Below, piece after piece: positions 40,913-48,485 of a stretch of 60,888 nucleotides of DNA. Position 1 is the first letter of the stretch, and every line of letters starts with the position of its first letter. The stretch is from an uncultured Candidatus Saccharibacteria bacterium. Lineage in GTDB: Bacteria; Patescibacteriota; Saccharimonadia; Saccharimonadales; Saccharimonadaceae. A model generated the notes under the pieces. The model was not told the DNA's origin and did not search any database. It saw only the letters and a program-made list of their open reading frames with translations. The position numbers and the translations under genes are program-made. The DNA is taken from positions 1 to 60,888 of the forward strand of contig CANBEI010000002.1 of assembly GCA_947367565.1 (NCBI GenBank), in the 5' to 3' direction.

Positions 40913-41358
40913 CAGCGTACTCCTCTTAAAATTCCAATTGTTGGTCGGCCAGATATTGAGCCTAACCCAATCAACTCTAACTCGCGCGTTTTGAAGAATA
41001 GGTTGCTGGAAGCCGCACCGCTACTGAGGCCGATTGACTGCGAGTATGGCGTCGCGCTCTGCGTCCATTGCGTCGCGTCGTCTGGCATTCCTTCCGGCAA
41101 ACTCACGACGCGCTGGGCGGCGTTTACGACGACCATCTTTACATTCTCTTCCAAAATTCCAGTGGTATCCGCCGCAATCCGATCGTCGAGATTGGTCTGA
41201 TGGTTCATGGCAATTTGGCGGAGATAATTTGAGGCTTGTGCCAACAAGGCTTCTACCCGTGATTCCTCCTCAGCACTCAGTGCGTGCCAAACCGCCGCCA
41301 AGTCCGCTGGTGTGGCGTAGCTTTTTAGCTCAATTTGATTATCTCCGCCTTCGTTCAT
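40912..41358 (-). CDS. Head-tail adaptor (Gp19/Gp15-like)
   Basis: 148 residues with the pattern ATPADLAAVWHALSAEEESRVEALLAQASNYLRQIAMNH and VKMVVVNAAQRVVSLPEG, found in the Gp19/Gp15/Gp42 family of head-completion proteins that sit under the portal. Its position directly before the portal gene fits. Confidence 0.7.
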   Translation of the reverse strand: MNEGGDNQIELKSYATPADLAAVWHALSAEEESRVEALLAQASNYLRQIAMNHQTNLDDRIAADTTGILEENVKMVVVNAAQRVVSLPEGMPDDATQWTQSATPYSQSIGLSSGAASSNLFFKTRELELIGLGSISGRPTIGILRGVR

Positions 41359-41367
41359 ACCTTCTCC

Positions 41368-41646
41368 TTACTCTTTCGTTTCGTCTGACTTAGCGCCGTC
41401 AGTGCCGTCTTTGGTCTTGTCCTTCGCATTTACCCCCTTGCCTTTGGCATTGGAGGTTTTTGGTTTAGCCTGCGCTTTATCTGTCTTAGCGCTTTTCGTT
41501 TCGTCTGACTTAGCGCCGTCAGCATTCGGCTTATTGCCACTTTTGGTAGCCGATTTTTTGTCGATTTTCTCGTAAACCTTTGGTAGACGAGTTCCAGACA
41601 TCACTTCGACTTCGTGACCAGTTTCTTTGTTGCGATAAATAGGCAT
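41368..41646 (-). CDS. Small Lys-rich phage protein
   Basis: 92 residues. A short folded start (MPIYRNKETGHEVEVMSGTRLPKVYEKIDK) is followed by a low-complexity Lys/Ala/Asp tail in which DGAKSDETK occurs twice because of a 24-base direct repeat. The N-terminal segment is common in head-region genes of siphoviruses; role unknown. Confidence 0.6.
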   Translation of the reverse strand: MPIYRNKETGHEVEVMSGTRLPKVYEKIDKKSATKSGNKPNADGAKSDETKSAKTDKAQAKPKTSNAKGKGVNAKDKTKDGTDGAKSDETKE

Positions 41647-41673
41647 ATTTTTCTCCTTTCGTTATTTTATTAC

Positions 41674-41961
41674 CTATAACATCCTAATCCGCTCAGCAAT
41701 CGCATAGCGATTCCAGCGAGTTGGGGTGTTCGAATCCATTTGCGCCGCAGTCGTGTCTACGACGTGATAATCATGCCCGGCATATTCCACGAAGGCTCCG
41801 TTGACGTCTCGATTGTCGGCTTTAGGCAGGTGAATCATAATCTGAGGCTTGGCGGCAGTCGGCGAGCCAGTATTGGCCACCAAGCAGCCCGCCATCGTAA
41901 AAGTCACAACAGTGCCGTCTGACATTGGTTTATTTTTGAAGGTCACCGAAATCGACTTCAT
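41674..41961 (-). CDS. Putative head-closure protein
   Basis: 95 residues with beta-rich composition (DGTVVTFTMAGCLVANTG, FVEYAGHDYHVVDTT, ending WNRYAIAERIRML). Its size and place between MuF and adaptor genes suggest head closure, but I do not recognise the family with certainty. Confidence 0.45.
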   Translation of the reverse strand: MKSISVTFKNKPMSDGTVVTFTMAGCLVANTGSPTAAKPQIMIHLPKADNRDVNGAFVEYAGHDYHVVDTTAAQMDSNTPTRWNRYAIAERIRML

Positions 41962-41978
41962 AATTTACTCCTGTTTTG

Positions 41979-42089
41979 TGATATAATTGGTCTAGGCATA
42001 CCGATCTGTTTCGGACGTTAGACTGAGGGCTCGTACACTCTATCGTCGGTGTGATTAGAGACTGCTGGTAATAGCGGTCTCGCCTTTTT
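41979..42089 (+). ncRNA. Candidate phage sRNA opposite the structural genes
   Basis: An extended -10 TGATATAAT (41979-41987) is followed by about 100 non-coding bases with pairs GTCTA..TAGAC and CCGA..TCGG, and a strong terminator GAGACTGCT..AGCGGTCTC then CCTTTTT (42058-42089). It points against the leftward head genes, in the only sizeable gap of that operon, and abuts the end of the MuF-toxin gene. Confidence 0.6.
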
Positions 42090-42096
42090 CTGTCGG

Positions 42097-43143
42097 TCAT
42101 CCTTGAATCTCCTTAATGTATTTCTCACAGCGGGATTCGCTGACTTTATATGAGGTCACTATATTAATCTCTTTTCTGCTAGTACGTTCAACAATTACTA
42201 TTTGCCGGTCTTCTGCGTTACCCAAAATCGTAAAACGCTGATTCCCGTATTTTTTACGGCCAATCAGAGTATTTTCGCGATTAGCCCCTTTAACGATTTT
42301 TGAAATGTCAGATATATTTTTAGTTGTCAGCGGACGACTGTCATCGTGCCCGTTCACAGTAAAACCCGTACCAGAAAAATGCCCAGAGTTATCCATATGT
42401 AGTGCGGCACTGCGTGTTATTTTGATGTCTGTCTTACGATTAACGCCTAACGTTTTTGCGGCATCTGAATGTAAGTTACCAATTTTCGCCTCTTTTCTTT
42501 GTCCTTCAAGAACTTGTGAGAGTGCGACTGTGGTTTCGGTTGGCTCGGTTTGACGTAGTTTTTCTAGAGTTGGCACAAGATGTTCTTGCCGGGCTGGCGT
42601 ATTTTTATGTTTGACGTAATTATTAAGAACTCCATTCCGGCTATTGTATCCGGATGTTGTGAATAAACAGTCACAATTATCGTGTCGGGCAAAATCTTCG
42701 CCCTTTGGGTAGGTATATGTCCCTTGTTTCTTGTCGCACCATTCGCAACACTTTCCAACTACTGTACGAGTCAAAGTGGGGTGTTTATCGAGTGATATCG
42801 CGTTCCGAAATGCCTCTTCTTGCGCCTTACCGAGCGCCGAATCATAAAATTCTTGGACGATCGGGTCAATTACTCTACTGAGGGCATGCTGTCGGACGAG
42901 CTTCGTGGCCAAATTATCAATCTGGTCGGTCATCTGCGAATAATCCGTCGTACCGATTGCCGTGCTATCAAAAACTTGACTGTTGGCGTCGAACATCTGC
43001 GTATAAAAATCTGAGCCAATGAGGTTAATGACTTTGGCGATTCTGGATTCTTTGTCGTCTGGGGAAATATCCAAGCCGAGGATGTATTTTACAGCAGGCA
43101 AGATACTGCTGGCGGTGTCGATTGCTACTGGGTGAAAGTCCAT
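42097..43143 (-). CDS. MuF-like minor head protein with C-terminal nuclease-like (PBECR-type) domain
   Basis: 348 residues. Residues 1-190 are the MuF-type minor head part; they include VGKCCEWCDKKQGTYTYPKGEDFARHDNCDC, the Cys/His cluster of the family (about 128-160). After a linker, residues about 235-348 form a small mixed domain (ITRSAALHMDNSGHFSGTGFTV .. TTKNISDISKIV .. GNQRFTILGNAEDRQIVIVERTSRKEINIVTSYKV). This resembles phage Barnase/EndoU/colicin/RelE-like nucleases fused to MuF. Such fusions are thought to be toxins injected or released with the virion. No clear immunity gene is adjacent. Confidence 0.7.
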   Translation of the reverse strand: MDFHPVAIDTASSILPAVKYILGLDISPDDKESRIAKVINLIGSDFYTQMFDANSQVFDSTAIGTTDYSQMTDQIDNLATKLVRQHALSRVIDPIVQEFYDSALGKAQEEAFRNAISLDKHPTLTRTVVGKCCEWCDKKQGTYTYPKGEDFARHDNCDCLFTTSGYNSRNGVLNNYVKHKNTPARQEHLVPTLEKLRQTEPTETTVALSQVLEGQRKEAKIGNLHSDAAKTLGVNRKTDIKITRSAALHMDNSGHFSGTGFTVNGHDDSRPLTTKNISDISKIVKGANRENTLIGRKKYGNQRFTILGNAEDRQIVIVERTSRKEINIVTSYKVSESRCEKYIKEIQG

Positions 43144-43352
43144 TGCTTGAGCTCCTCCCTAGTTTTATCGACGATTTTTTGGATATGCGCGACCTCGTCT
43201 TCGGTAATCTCCCGAAACTCTGCGTCCGGCAAAGCCTTCAACCCCTCGATTTTGGCCGATGCGGCACTAACCGACAGATTGTCAGTGTCCTTCAGTCTAA
43301 CGCCTTTTCGTGCGGCCAAATCCGCCAAGTAATTGCGCTGCGTTTCGGTCAT
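43125..43352 (-). CDS. DUF3072-like small protein
   Basis: 75 residues: MTETQRNYLADLAARKGVRL, SVSAASAKIEGLKALPDAEF, then a helix. The pattern of a short helix, LTxxxAS and IxxL resembles DUF3072. It overlaps the MuF gene by 19 bases. Upstream is motif copy 1 and an extended -10. Confidence 0.6.
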   Translation of the reverse strand: MTETQRNYLADLAARKGVRLKDTDNLSVSAASAKIEGLKALPDAEFREITEDEVAHIQKIVDKTREELKQWTFTQ

Positions 43353-43375
43353 GCGCTATCCCTTTAGTAGTGATT

Positions 43376-43421
43376 CCGCTTAACCGTGCGTAAACGTAGT
43401 GATATTAAGATTATTATACCA
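43376..43421 (-). promoter_or_regulatory. Late promoter with conserved 5' motif, copy 1 (DUF3072 / MuF operon)
   Basis: Extended -10 TGGTATAAT on the minus strand, then ACGTTTACGCACGGTTAAGC plus GG (43397-43376), ending 23 bases before the start codon. The mirrored rightward promoter of the leader below makes TATTATACCA..TGGTATAATA an inverted repeat. Confidence 0.6.
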
Positions 43422-43436
43422 TGACATCTCTAATTT

Positions 43437-43600
43437 TGGTATAATAGGAGTGTCTAGAATATATTTTAATCCGGTCTCAGCGTAAGATGGGTTAATGTTG
43501 GTCTTAATTACTGAGACCTGAAATATATTCTAGACAAATATATCAACATTGACCCATTTTTGGGTTTTAGCGAGATTCTCAGTGAGAGTTTTAGAGAGGT
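43437..43600 (+). promoter_or_regulatory. Promoter and switch-like leader of the rightward moron gene
   Basis: Extended -10 TGGTATAAT (43437-43445). The leader has a long hairpin: TGTCTAGAATATATTT with AAATATATTCTAGACA, and inner GGTCTCAG with CTGAGACC. The loop sequence ATGGGTTAATGTTG can also pair with CAACATTGACCCAT downstream (one G-U), and that partner overlaps a small terminator-like hairpin ACCCATTTTTGGGTTTT. Two mutually linked folds suggest attenuation or a pseudoknot. Confidence 0.6.
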
Positions 43601-43603
43601 CTT

Positions 43604-44311
43604 ATGTTTTTTAACCTAAGTAGAAAAAGCAAAAATAGCGCCCCGGAGATACCGCAAATCCCCGCTGGCGCCGCGAAATATGAAGTTTCGGGATGTGAGT
43701 ATCGACAAGAACAGCTGCGCAAATTATATAAAAAATATGAGGAATCTACTATACTTTTCACTCTTACTCCAAGATCGCGTTATCAGGTTACTCGTAATTG
43801 GCCTGAGATGCCTTTTGTTAATGTCAATATTGCCGGATCGACGGGTACGACCGAAAAAAACTGGCTTGGGTATGTGCGCACGAGTTTTTTTAGTGAAGCC
43901 GACTTGACTGGTATCGTTCGCAAACATGGTCCAGTTTCCGTGTACGGCAAGATTACAAAAAAAAGCGGAGAGTATTCTATTGTTCTGACTATCGCAGAGA
44001 CAAGCGATGTTTTTGAGTCCAGCATTACCTATTCATCATCTATAATCCCAGAAATTACCAAAATAGCCGATAAAACTTTTCAGGGGTGGGTATCAGTACG
44101 CGCTAAGAGATGTAAAACTCCTAAGGGGTTTGAATACCGTTTTTATTATGCAAAATCCAGTGTAGGACTCTTATCGATGAAAAAATCCAAAGAATTAGAT
44201 GAATGGCTAAACGGTCGGGGTATTATATCGGCGCGCCTTGGCATCGCAACTTTTCGTCAGCAAAGACCTCAGCCATACACTAAAATTGTAATAACCCCCG
44301 ATATCGTCTAG
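43604..44311 (+). CDS. Rightward moron gene, unknown function
   Basis: 235 residues after AGAGAGG. An N-terminal basic stretch (MFFNLSRKSKNSAPEIPQ) precedes a beta-rich region with PEMPFVNVNIAGSTGTTEKNWLGYVRTSFFSEADL, ending RPQPYTKIVITPDIV. No family recognised. It lies against the direction of its operon with its own promoter and leader, the mark of a moron expressed in the lysogen. It converges on the 95-residue gene with a four-base overlap. It is next to the MuF-toxin operon, so immunity is one possibility. Confidence 0.5.
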   Translation: MFFNLSRKSKNSAPEIPQIPAGAAKYEVSGCEYRQEQLRKLYKKYEESTILFTLTPRSRYQVTRNWPEMPFVNVNIAGSTGTTEKNWLGYVRTSFFSEADLTGIVRKHGPVSVYGKITKKSGEYSIVLTIAETSDVFESSITYSSSIIPEITKIADKTFQGWVSVRAKRCKTPKGFEYRFYYAKSSVGLLSMKKSKELDEWLNGRGIISARLGIATFRQQRPQPYTKIVITPDIV

Positions 44312-44595
44312 TCAATAAATTTTCCTAGCCATCCAGGATGTTGTTTAAGCATTGCCCCAGTTTTAACATCTGCCGCCACAATCTTGAACTTTGTGCGCGT
44401 CGTACCGTATTTTCCAGGTTGAGCCTCTCCAGATTCGATTTTGAATTTACCTGTGAACCCAAAATCAACAATGAACTGCCCCTGAATTTCCGATAGTTTC
44501 TGCTCCATCACCTCGCGCTCAACTCGCTCTATCCCAGACCCGGTGAGCATTGCCTGCTCTAACCCTTTGTAGTTGTATTGAATCTTAGTTGTCAC
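44308..44595 (-). CDS. Small phage structural protein, unknown
   Basis: 95 residues (TTKIQYNYKGLEQAMLTGSGIERVEREVMEQKLSEIQ ... GAMLKQHPGWLGKFID). It looks like a small tail-completion or neck protein by size and place behind the chaperone pair, but the family is not certain. Overlaps the end of the chaperone extension by four bases. Confidence 0.45.
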   Translation of the reverse strand: MTTKIQYNYKGLEQAMLTGSGIERVEREVMEQKLSEIQGQFIVDFGFTGKFKIESGEAQPGKYGTTRTKFKIVAADVKTGAMLKQHPGWLGKFID

Positions 44596-45313
44596 TTTTG
44601 AGCTTCCTTTACATTACAGTTATACGCTTGCCAAAATTCTTTCATCTCGTCGTAATCCTTAACCGACATACGCTCCGTCTCCTTTCGGTTCGTCTCCACC
44701 TCAGCCTTAGCCTTCTTAACATACTCTGGTTGGAGTTGTGGCTGCGGTTTTGCTGGTGATTTACCCTCCTTTTTCGTCATATTGGCAAGTTGACAGCTGA
44801 TAACATCCAACGCATGTAGAATCTGGGACTGAACCTCTTTGTCCCAATCCCAGTCCTTGGTCGGGCTATATTTTTGGATAAACCGTGACTCGAACGGTAA
44901 GTTGAGCAGAAGTCGGCAAAAACGTCGAAAACGTTTTTGTACGATTCTCTCTCTTTCGACATCGATATGATAATACTGCTGGAAGTCAGCCTCGATTATC
45001 TCCGCTTCCAGCTCTGACGCCGCGAGGCACGATTCCCAGCTTTTGGGAAACGATCCTCAATCTTGTCAGTAATTTCACGCAATTCTTTCATCGAAAAATA
45101 GCCACATTTATCTGTAATGTATTTACGGGCATCTTCGTACGTCTTTTCTCCCCCAACGATTGCGAACAACATCATTATGACCTCACTAGCTTTGCCTTCT
45201 TGAGCCGCCTCCGCAAAATCACTTAGAAAATCTGCGTCGTCGAAAAGCTGTTCATCGATTTCAACTTCATACCCATCCCAAAGTTCAATGGTTTTATTAT
45301 TCGTTTTTGCCAT
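44592..45313 (-). CDS. Tail assembly chaperone GT fusion made by -1 frameshift
   Basis: At 45047-45041 the minus strand reads C CCA AAA in the frame of the short chaperone, a textbook slippery heptamer. Slipping back one base turns ..FPK into PKSWESCLAASELEAEIIEADF and opens a frame without stops to 44592, ending NCNVKEAQK. The fusion would be about 240 residues. In lambda-like phages the short and long forms guide tape measure and tube assembly. The 61- and 72-residue ORFs in the track here are a shadow and a fragment of this extension. Confidence 0.75.
44996..45313 (-). CDS. Tail assembly chaperone G (short form)
   Basis: 105 residues from ATG after AAAGGGATCG. The pattern IELWDGYEVEIDEQLFDDADFLSDFAEAAQ, VIMMLFAIVGGEKTYEDARKYI and GYFSMKELREITDKIEDRFPK matches tail assembly chaperones of Gram-positive siphoviruses. 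It is unusual that it lies between terminase and portal and not before the tape measure gene, 9 kb away. Confidence 0.75.
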   Translation of the reverse strand: MAKTNNKTIELWDGYEVEIDEQLFDDADFLSDFAEAAQEGKASEVIMMLFAIVGGEKTYEDARKYITDKCGYFSMKELREITDKIEDRFPKAGNRASRRQSWKRR

Positions 45314-45336
45314 ACGATCCCTTTGCAAAAGATTAC

Positions 45337-45384
45337 CCGCTTTAACCGTGCGTAAACGTAGCTAATATTGCTTCTATTATAACA
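45337..45384 (-). promoter_or_regulatory. Late promoter with conserved 5' motif, copy 2 (chaperone)
   Basis: Extended -10 TGTTATAAT on the minus strand (45384-45376), then TACGTTTACGCACGGTTAAA plus GCGG (45360-45337), ending 23 bases before the chaperone ATG. Confidence 0.6.
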
Positions 45385-45549
45385 TATTACCCCTGATATA
45401 GGGCGATTTTGGCGCAGTCCACTTTTTCGATTTTTTCTCTCGTGTGAAAAATGTCCCAATACACGCGGGTGGATTAAGGGAGGGAGGGTACACCCACCTA
45501 CCCCCCTATGCTTTCCAAACCAAAAAGTACATTATGTTATAATTATTTT

Positions 45550-45873
45550 ATGGCTCAAACTCGCAAATACTCGTCACCAAAAGACCCGCGAAAGCGCTAT
45601 CCCAAGCTCCGTAGCGACTTGCGCAAGCGCGTTTTCGCCTCACAAGATGTTTGCGGCATTTGTGGGCGCGAAGTAGATAAAACTTTGCCACCAGGCACGC
45701 CATTAAGTCCGGAACTTGATGAAATTATCCCAGTGTCTCGGGGAGGGTCGCCATATGATATTGAGAATCTCCAGCTCGTTCATCGTGGCTGTAATCAGCG
45801 TAAAGGCGCTAAGATGCCGGGCGACAACATAGGGGCGGTCGAGAACCCACTACCAGTATCTAAGAATTGGTGA
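45550..45873 (+). CDS. HNH endonuclease
   Basis: 107 residues from ATG (MAQTRKYSSPKDPRKRYPKL); TATAAT lies just upstream, so the leader is very short. CGICGREVDKTL, then ELDEIIPVSRGGSPYDIENLQLVHRGCNQRKG carries the Cys pairs and the H-N-H type core, though the first His of the DHxxP motif appears as DEIIP. HNH proteins near terminase often help DNA packaging or cut competing DNA. It is encoded against its operon. Confidence 0.75.
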   Translation: MAQTRKYSSPKDPRKRYPKLRSDLRKRVFASQDVCGICGREVDKTLPPGTPLSPELDEIIPVSRGGSPYDIENLQLVHRGCNQRKGAKMPGDNIGAVENPLPVSKNW

Positions 45874-45891
45874 CAAAAGCAAAGTGGGGGG

Positions 45892-46098
45892 TTATTTTTT
45901 TGTCTTCTGCCCGTACTTCTTAATCCGCGCCTCGACTGCTTTCTTCGCCCGAGCAGAGCGCTCTTCGGGAGTGAGGTTAGCCCAAGCTTTTTTGCCGCCA
46001 ACACTAGCACCAATATTCATTTTGTCATATGCCTCAGCCTTGCGTATTAGCTCGTCATACAGTGATTTGGGGATAGCAATAGTTGGATCATTATCCAT
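45892..46098 (-). CDS. Small phage protein with basic tail
   Basis: 68 residues from MDNDPTIAIPKSLYDELIRK (AAGGAAG upstream); the track start is 11 codons early. A helix resembling a ribbon-helix-helix start is followed by GGKKAWANLTPEERSARAKKAVEARIKKYG, a motif common in small phage and plasmid proteins. It may bind nucleic acid. Confidence 0.5.
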   Translation of the reverse strand: MDNDPTIAIPKSLYDELIRKAEAYDKMNIGASVGGKKAWANLTPEERSARAKKAVEARIKKYGQKTKK

Positions 46099-46173
46099 AA
46101 GTTCTTCCTTTCTTATCGGCGGCTTTAGCAAGGGGTCGACATTATCTTTCCGTTATGTTATCATTAAGTGAAG

Positions 46174-46260
46174 TTACTTCTTCTTCGCTGGAGTGGTAAC
46201 TTTTTTGATTTTGAAGTAATCAAGTTCGTAACCTTCTGGGATAATAATCTTTATCTCCAT
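46174..46260 (-). CDS. 28-residue protein (not in the ORF track)
   Basis: ATG after AAAGGAGGAAA, reading MEIKIIIPEGYELDYFKIKK then VTTPAKKK-stop. The strong ribosome binding site and the IPEGYE phrase, common in small phage proteins, support it. Role unknown. Confidence 0.5.
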   Translation of the reverse strand: MEIKIIIPEGYELDYFKIKKVTTPAKKK

Positions 46261-46411
46261 TTTCCTCCTTTCTACCGCCGATTTTTAATTTTGCTATCCC
46301 CTTGCTATATTCTCATTATATCAAAGCGACTTTGATAAGTCAATAGGTTTTGTGAAGATTATTGCGTTTTTTATTGTTGTAACTAATGGAATCACAATAA
46401 ACGTGTTCCCT

Positions 46412-47893
46412 CTATAGATTCGAGAGGATGTCGTGCCATTTTTTATTATTTTCTTCGATAGTAGCGCGCGACTTCGACTTCTTTCCAAAGACTTTTTGCC
46501 CCCAATAGGCAAATGTGGCCGCATCTAAAGCGCAGGTCGACAAATCCTTGCTCATCGACTCCCATCCAAACCCGCCATAGCGCCCCATAGATCGCTGTTT
46601 AGTGATGCGCACTGTCTGATTTAGCAAGGGTTGGTCGTAGTGGCTCAGTTCGCCGCGTGTGATCGCGTCATAGGTGAATTGGTGCGCGGAGACAATATCC
46701 TTCATGGTTGGTTGGACGATTTTGCGTTTAGGTACACCTTTACTTACTAAGTCTTCAAATAGTATTGCTTGTCCCGTCGCTCCGTCAATAATAATCTGAG
46801 CGCAATTCCGTCGCCTTTCGTAGAGCCAGTTCGTCAGTCTACCGAAGCCCTCGTCCATTGGACGTTGTTTAATTATTTCAACATGTATGCGACCATTCTT
46901 GAGTGGCTGGGCTGCCGCTAGGCTAAATGCCGAGCGGTCTGGCGCGAATTTGACTGCGAAAACTGGCAGGTAGCTATCGTCATAATCTGGCTTTTCCGTC
47001 ACGCACGCATCCCATTCCTTCTGCGATATTGCGCGCTTAGATTCGGCTTCGCTCCACCACCCGAGCCTCATGTGGTTAAAGTTGTCGGGGCTGAGCGAAC
47101 GCGCCTCGGCTTCCAGAACCCGCTGTAGTAAGGTTTTGCCGAGCGATGGATTCGTCTTATACCACGCCTCAACGTCGTTTTTGTCAGTCAACTCCTTGAC
47201 GCCCCACTCCGTCCAAACACCTTCGCCCGTTTTAATGATTTGCTGCCGAACACGCGCAAAGACTTCGCCAACCGTTTCCGCCATTGGCGGCGTTCCACAA
47301 TAAATAATCTGTGGATTGCCGCTTGGCGCAGCAGACGTTGTTGGGACAAGCGTTGCCTGGTGCGCGTCGAGCATGTCGGCCGCCTCGTCGTTAATAAGAT
47401 CGTCAACCGTCATGCCGAGACCGCCAAGTCGCGTCCGAGTAATAAATTGATACCTGGCGCCATTGTCAAATTCAATATAATCGTAGTTGCGGGGTTTGTC
47501 TCTAAATCTTGGTGTTAGTAAGTTGAAAATCTCTTTATACGGACTCTCGTAGAAGAAATCTTGAACACGTTTTTTGACGACGTCGACCGTCTTCTGTTTT
47601 TGCGCAGTAAACAGACCGATCCTGCGTCCAAAAATAATACCATAAATAATGCGAGCAACGATGATTTCCGTTTTGCCGTTTTGGCGCGGAACTGACAAGC
47701 CACAGTCGAGGTTTACAAACTTGCCGTCGTCATCCTCTGCTAGCCAACGCCTTAAGACTAATTTTTGCCATTCATGGAGCGGCGTGCCGTACTCATCGAG
47801 TAAATCGAATAGAAGTTCGGCTTTACGCGTGTCACCGTCTCGGTAAATATCCAGCCTTGGCTCCTGACAGGCTTTATAGCTCTTTTTAGCCAT
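46412..47893 (-). CDS. Terminase large subunit
   Basis: 493 residues. An ATPase domain with Walker-A-like LSVPRQNGKTEIIVARI (about 63-79), LINDEAADML (Walker B region) and YCGTPP. A C-terminal nuclease domain has FAVKFAPDRSAFSLAAA, IIIDGATGQAILFEDL and DAATFAYWGQK. It cuts concatemers and pumps DNA into the head. Overlaps the small subunit gene by eight bases. Confidence 0.92.
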   Translation of the reverse strand: MAKKSYKACQEPRLDIYRDGDTRKAELLFDLLDEYGTPLHEWQKLVLRRWLAEDDDGKFVNLDCGLSVPRQNGKTEIIVARIIYGIIFGRRIGLFTAQKQKTVDVVKKRVQDFFYESPYKEIFNLLTPRFRDKPRNYDYIEFDNGARYQFITRTRLGGLGMTVDDLINDEAADMLDAHQATLVPTTSAAPSGNPQIIYCGTPPMAETVGEVFARVRQQIIKTGEGVWTEWGVKELTDKNDVEAWYKTNPSLGKTLLQRVLEAEARSLSPDNFNHMRLGWWSEAESKRAISQKEWDACVTEKPDYDDSYLPVFAVKFAPDRSAFSLAAAQPLKNGRIHVEIIKQRPMDEGFGRLTNWLYERRRNCAQIIIDGATGQAILFEDLVSKGVPKRKIVQPTMKDIVSAHQFTYDAITRGELSHYDQPLLNQTVRITKQRSMGRYGGFGWESMSKDLSTCALDAATFAYWGQKVFGKKSKSRATIEENNKKWHDILSNL

Positions 47894-48485
47894 CTTTTTC
47901 TCCAGACGCCTTACTTATCGTTTTAACGCTTTTCTTAGCCTTAGGCGGCGTTTTAGAGGGGTCTTTTTTCTGAGTGATACGTTTTTTCGCGGTTTTGGTC
48001 GTAGTTTTGCGCTTCGCCGCCGGTTTTGGTGTTTTGTTGTCCGCCTTCATCAAATCTGCCGCTTTTAAGACGCGACTGAGCGTTGAGTTCGCCTTCGGCT
48101 TATGCGAGCGAATCTCTTGGAGCTGCTTACGATAGATATTGATATTCTGGCTCAGCCTCGCCACTTCTTGTGGGCTTGCGCCTTCGAGTTCCGATACATT
48201 TTTACGAATGAGGTCCATGTAGAATGCCTCATCATCATCGCCAACCGCAACTTCCATAATACTGGCTTCCTTTTGTGCTTTGATTCGACCCTGCGAGAGT
48301 TTATCCATCTTTGACGGATTCTCAAAAATTTCAAGCCACCGCATCAGCGCGGCGTAGCCCTCGCTCGGTAGAGTGTCGGCTAACTCTTCTTGAGATTTTT
48401 GCAACTCTGCCGCCGGCAACTGACCAAAATACTCTAGCCAGTCGTTGTAACGGTAGTTTTTAGTCTTTTTCGCGTCGATTTTCAT
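47886..48485 (-). CDS. Putative terminase small subunit
   Basis: 199 residues. The N-terminal two thirds are helical (NDWLEYFGQLPAAELQKSQEELAD, FYMDLIRKNVSELEGASPQEVARLSQNINIYRKQL) and the end is a basic Lys/Thr/Pro tail. Its position before the large subunit is the main evidence. The segment with VARLSQNINIYRKQLQEIRS recalls actinobacterial-type phage small subunits. Confidence 0.6.
   Translation of the reverse strand: MKIDAKKTKNYRYNDWLEYFGQLPAAELQKSQEELADTLPSEGYAALMRWLEIFENPSKMDKLSQGRIKAQKEASIMEVAVGDDDEAFYMDLIRKNVSELEGASPQEVARLSQNINIYRKQLQEIRSHKPKANSTLSRVLKAADLMKADNKTPKPAAKRKTTTKTAKKRITQKKDPSKTPPKAKKSVKTISKASGEKDG

Noticed and set aside
44777-44962. 61-residue ORF
   Set aside because: It is a shadow of the frameshift extension of the tail chaperone.
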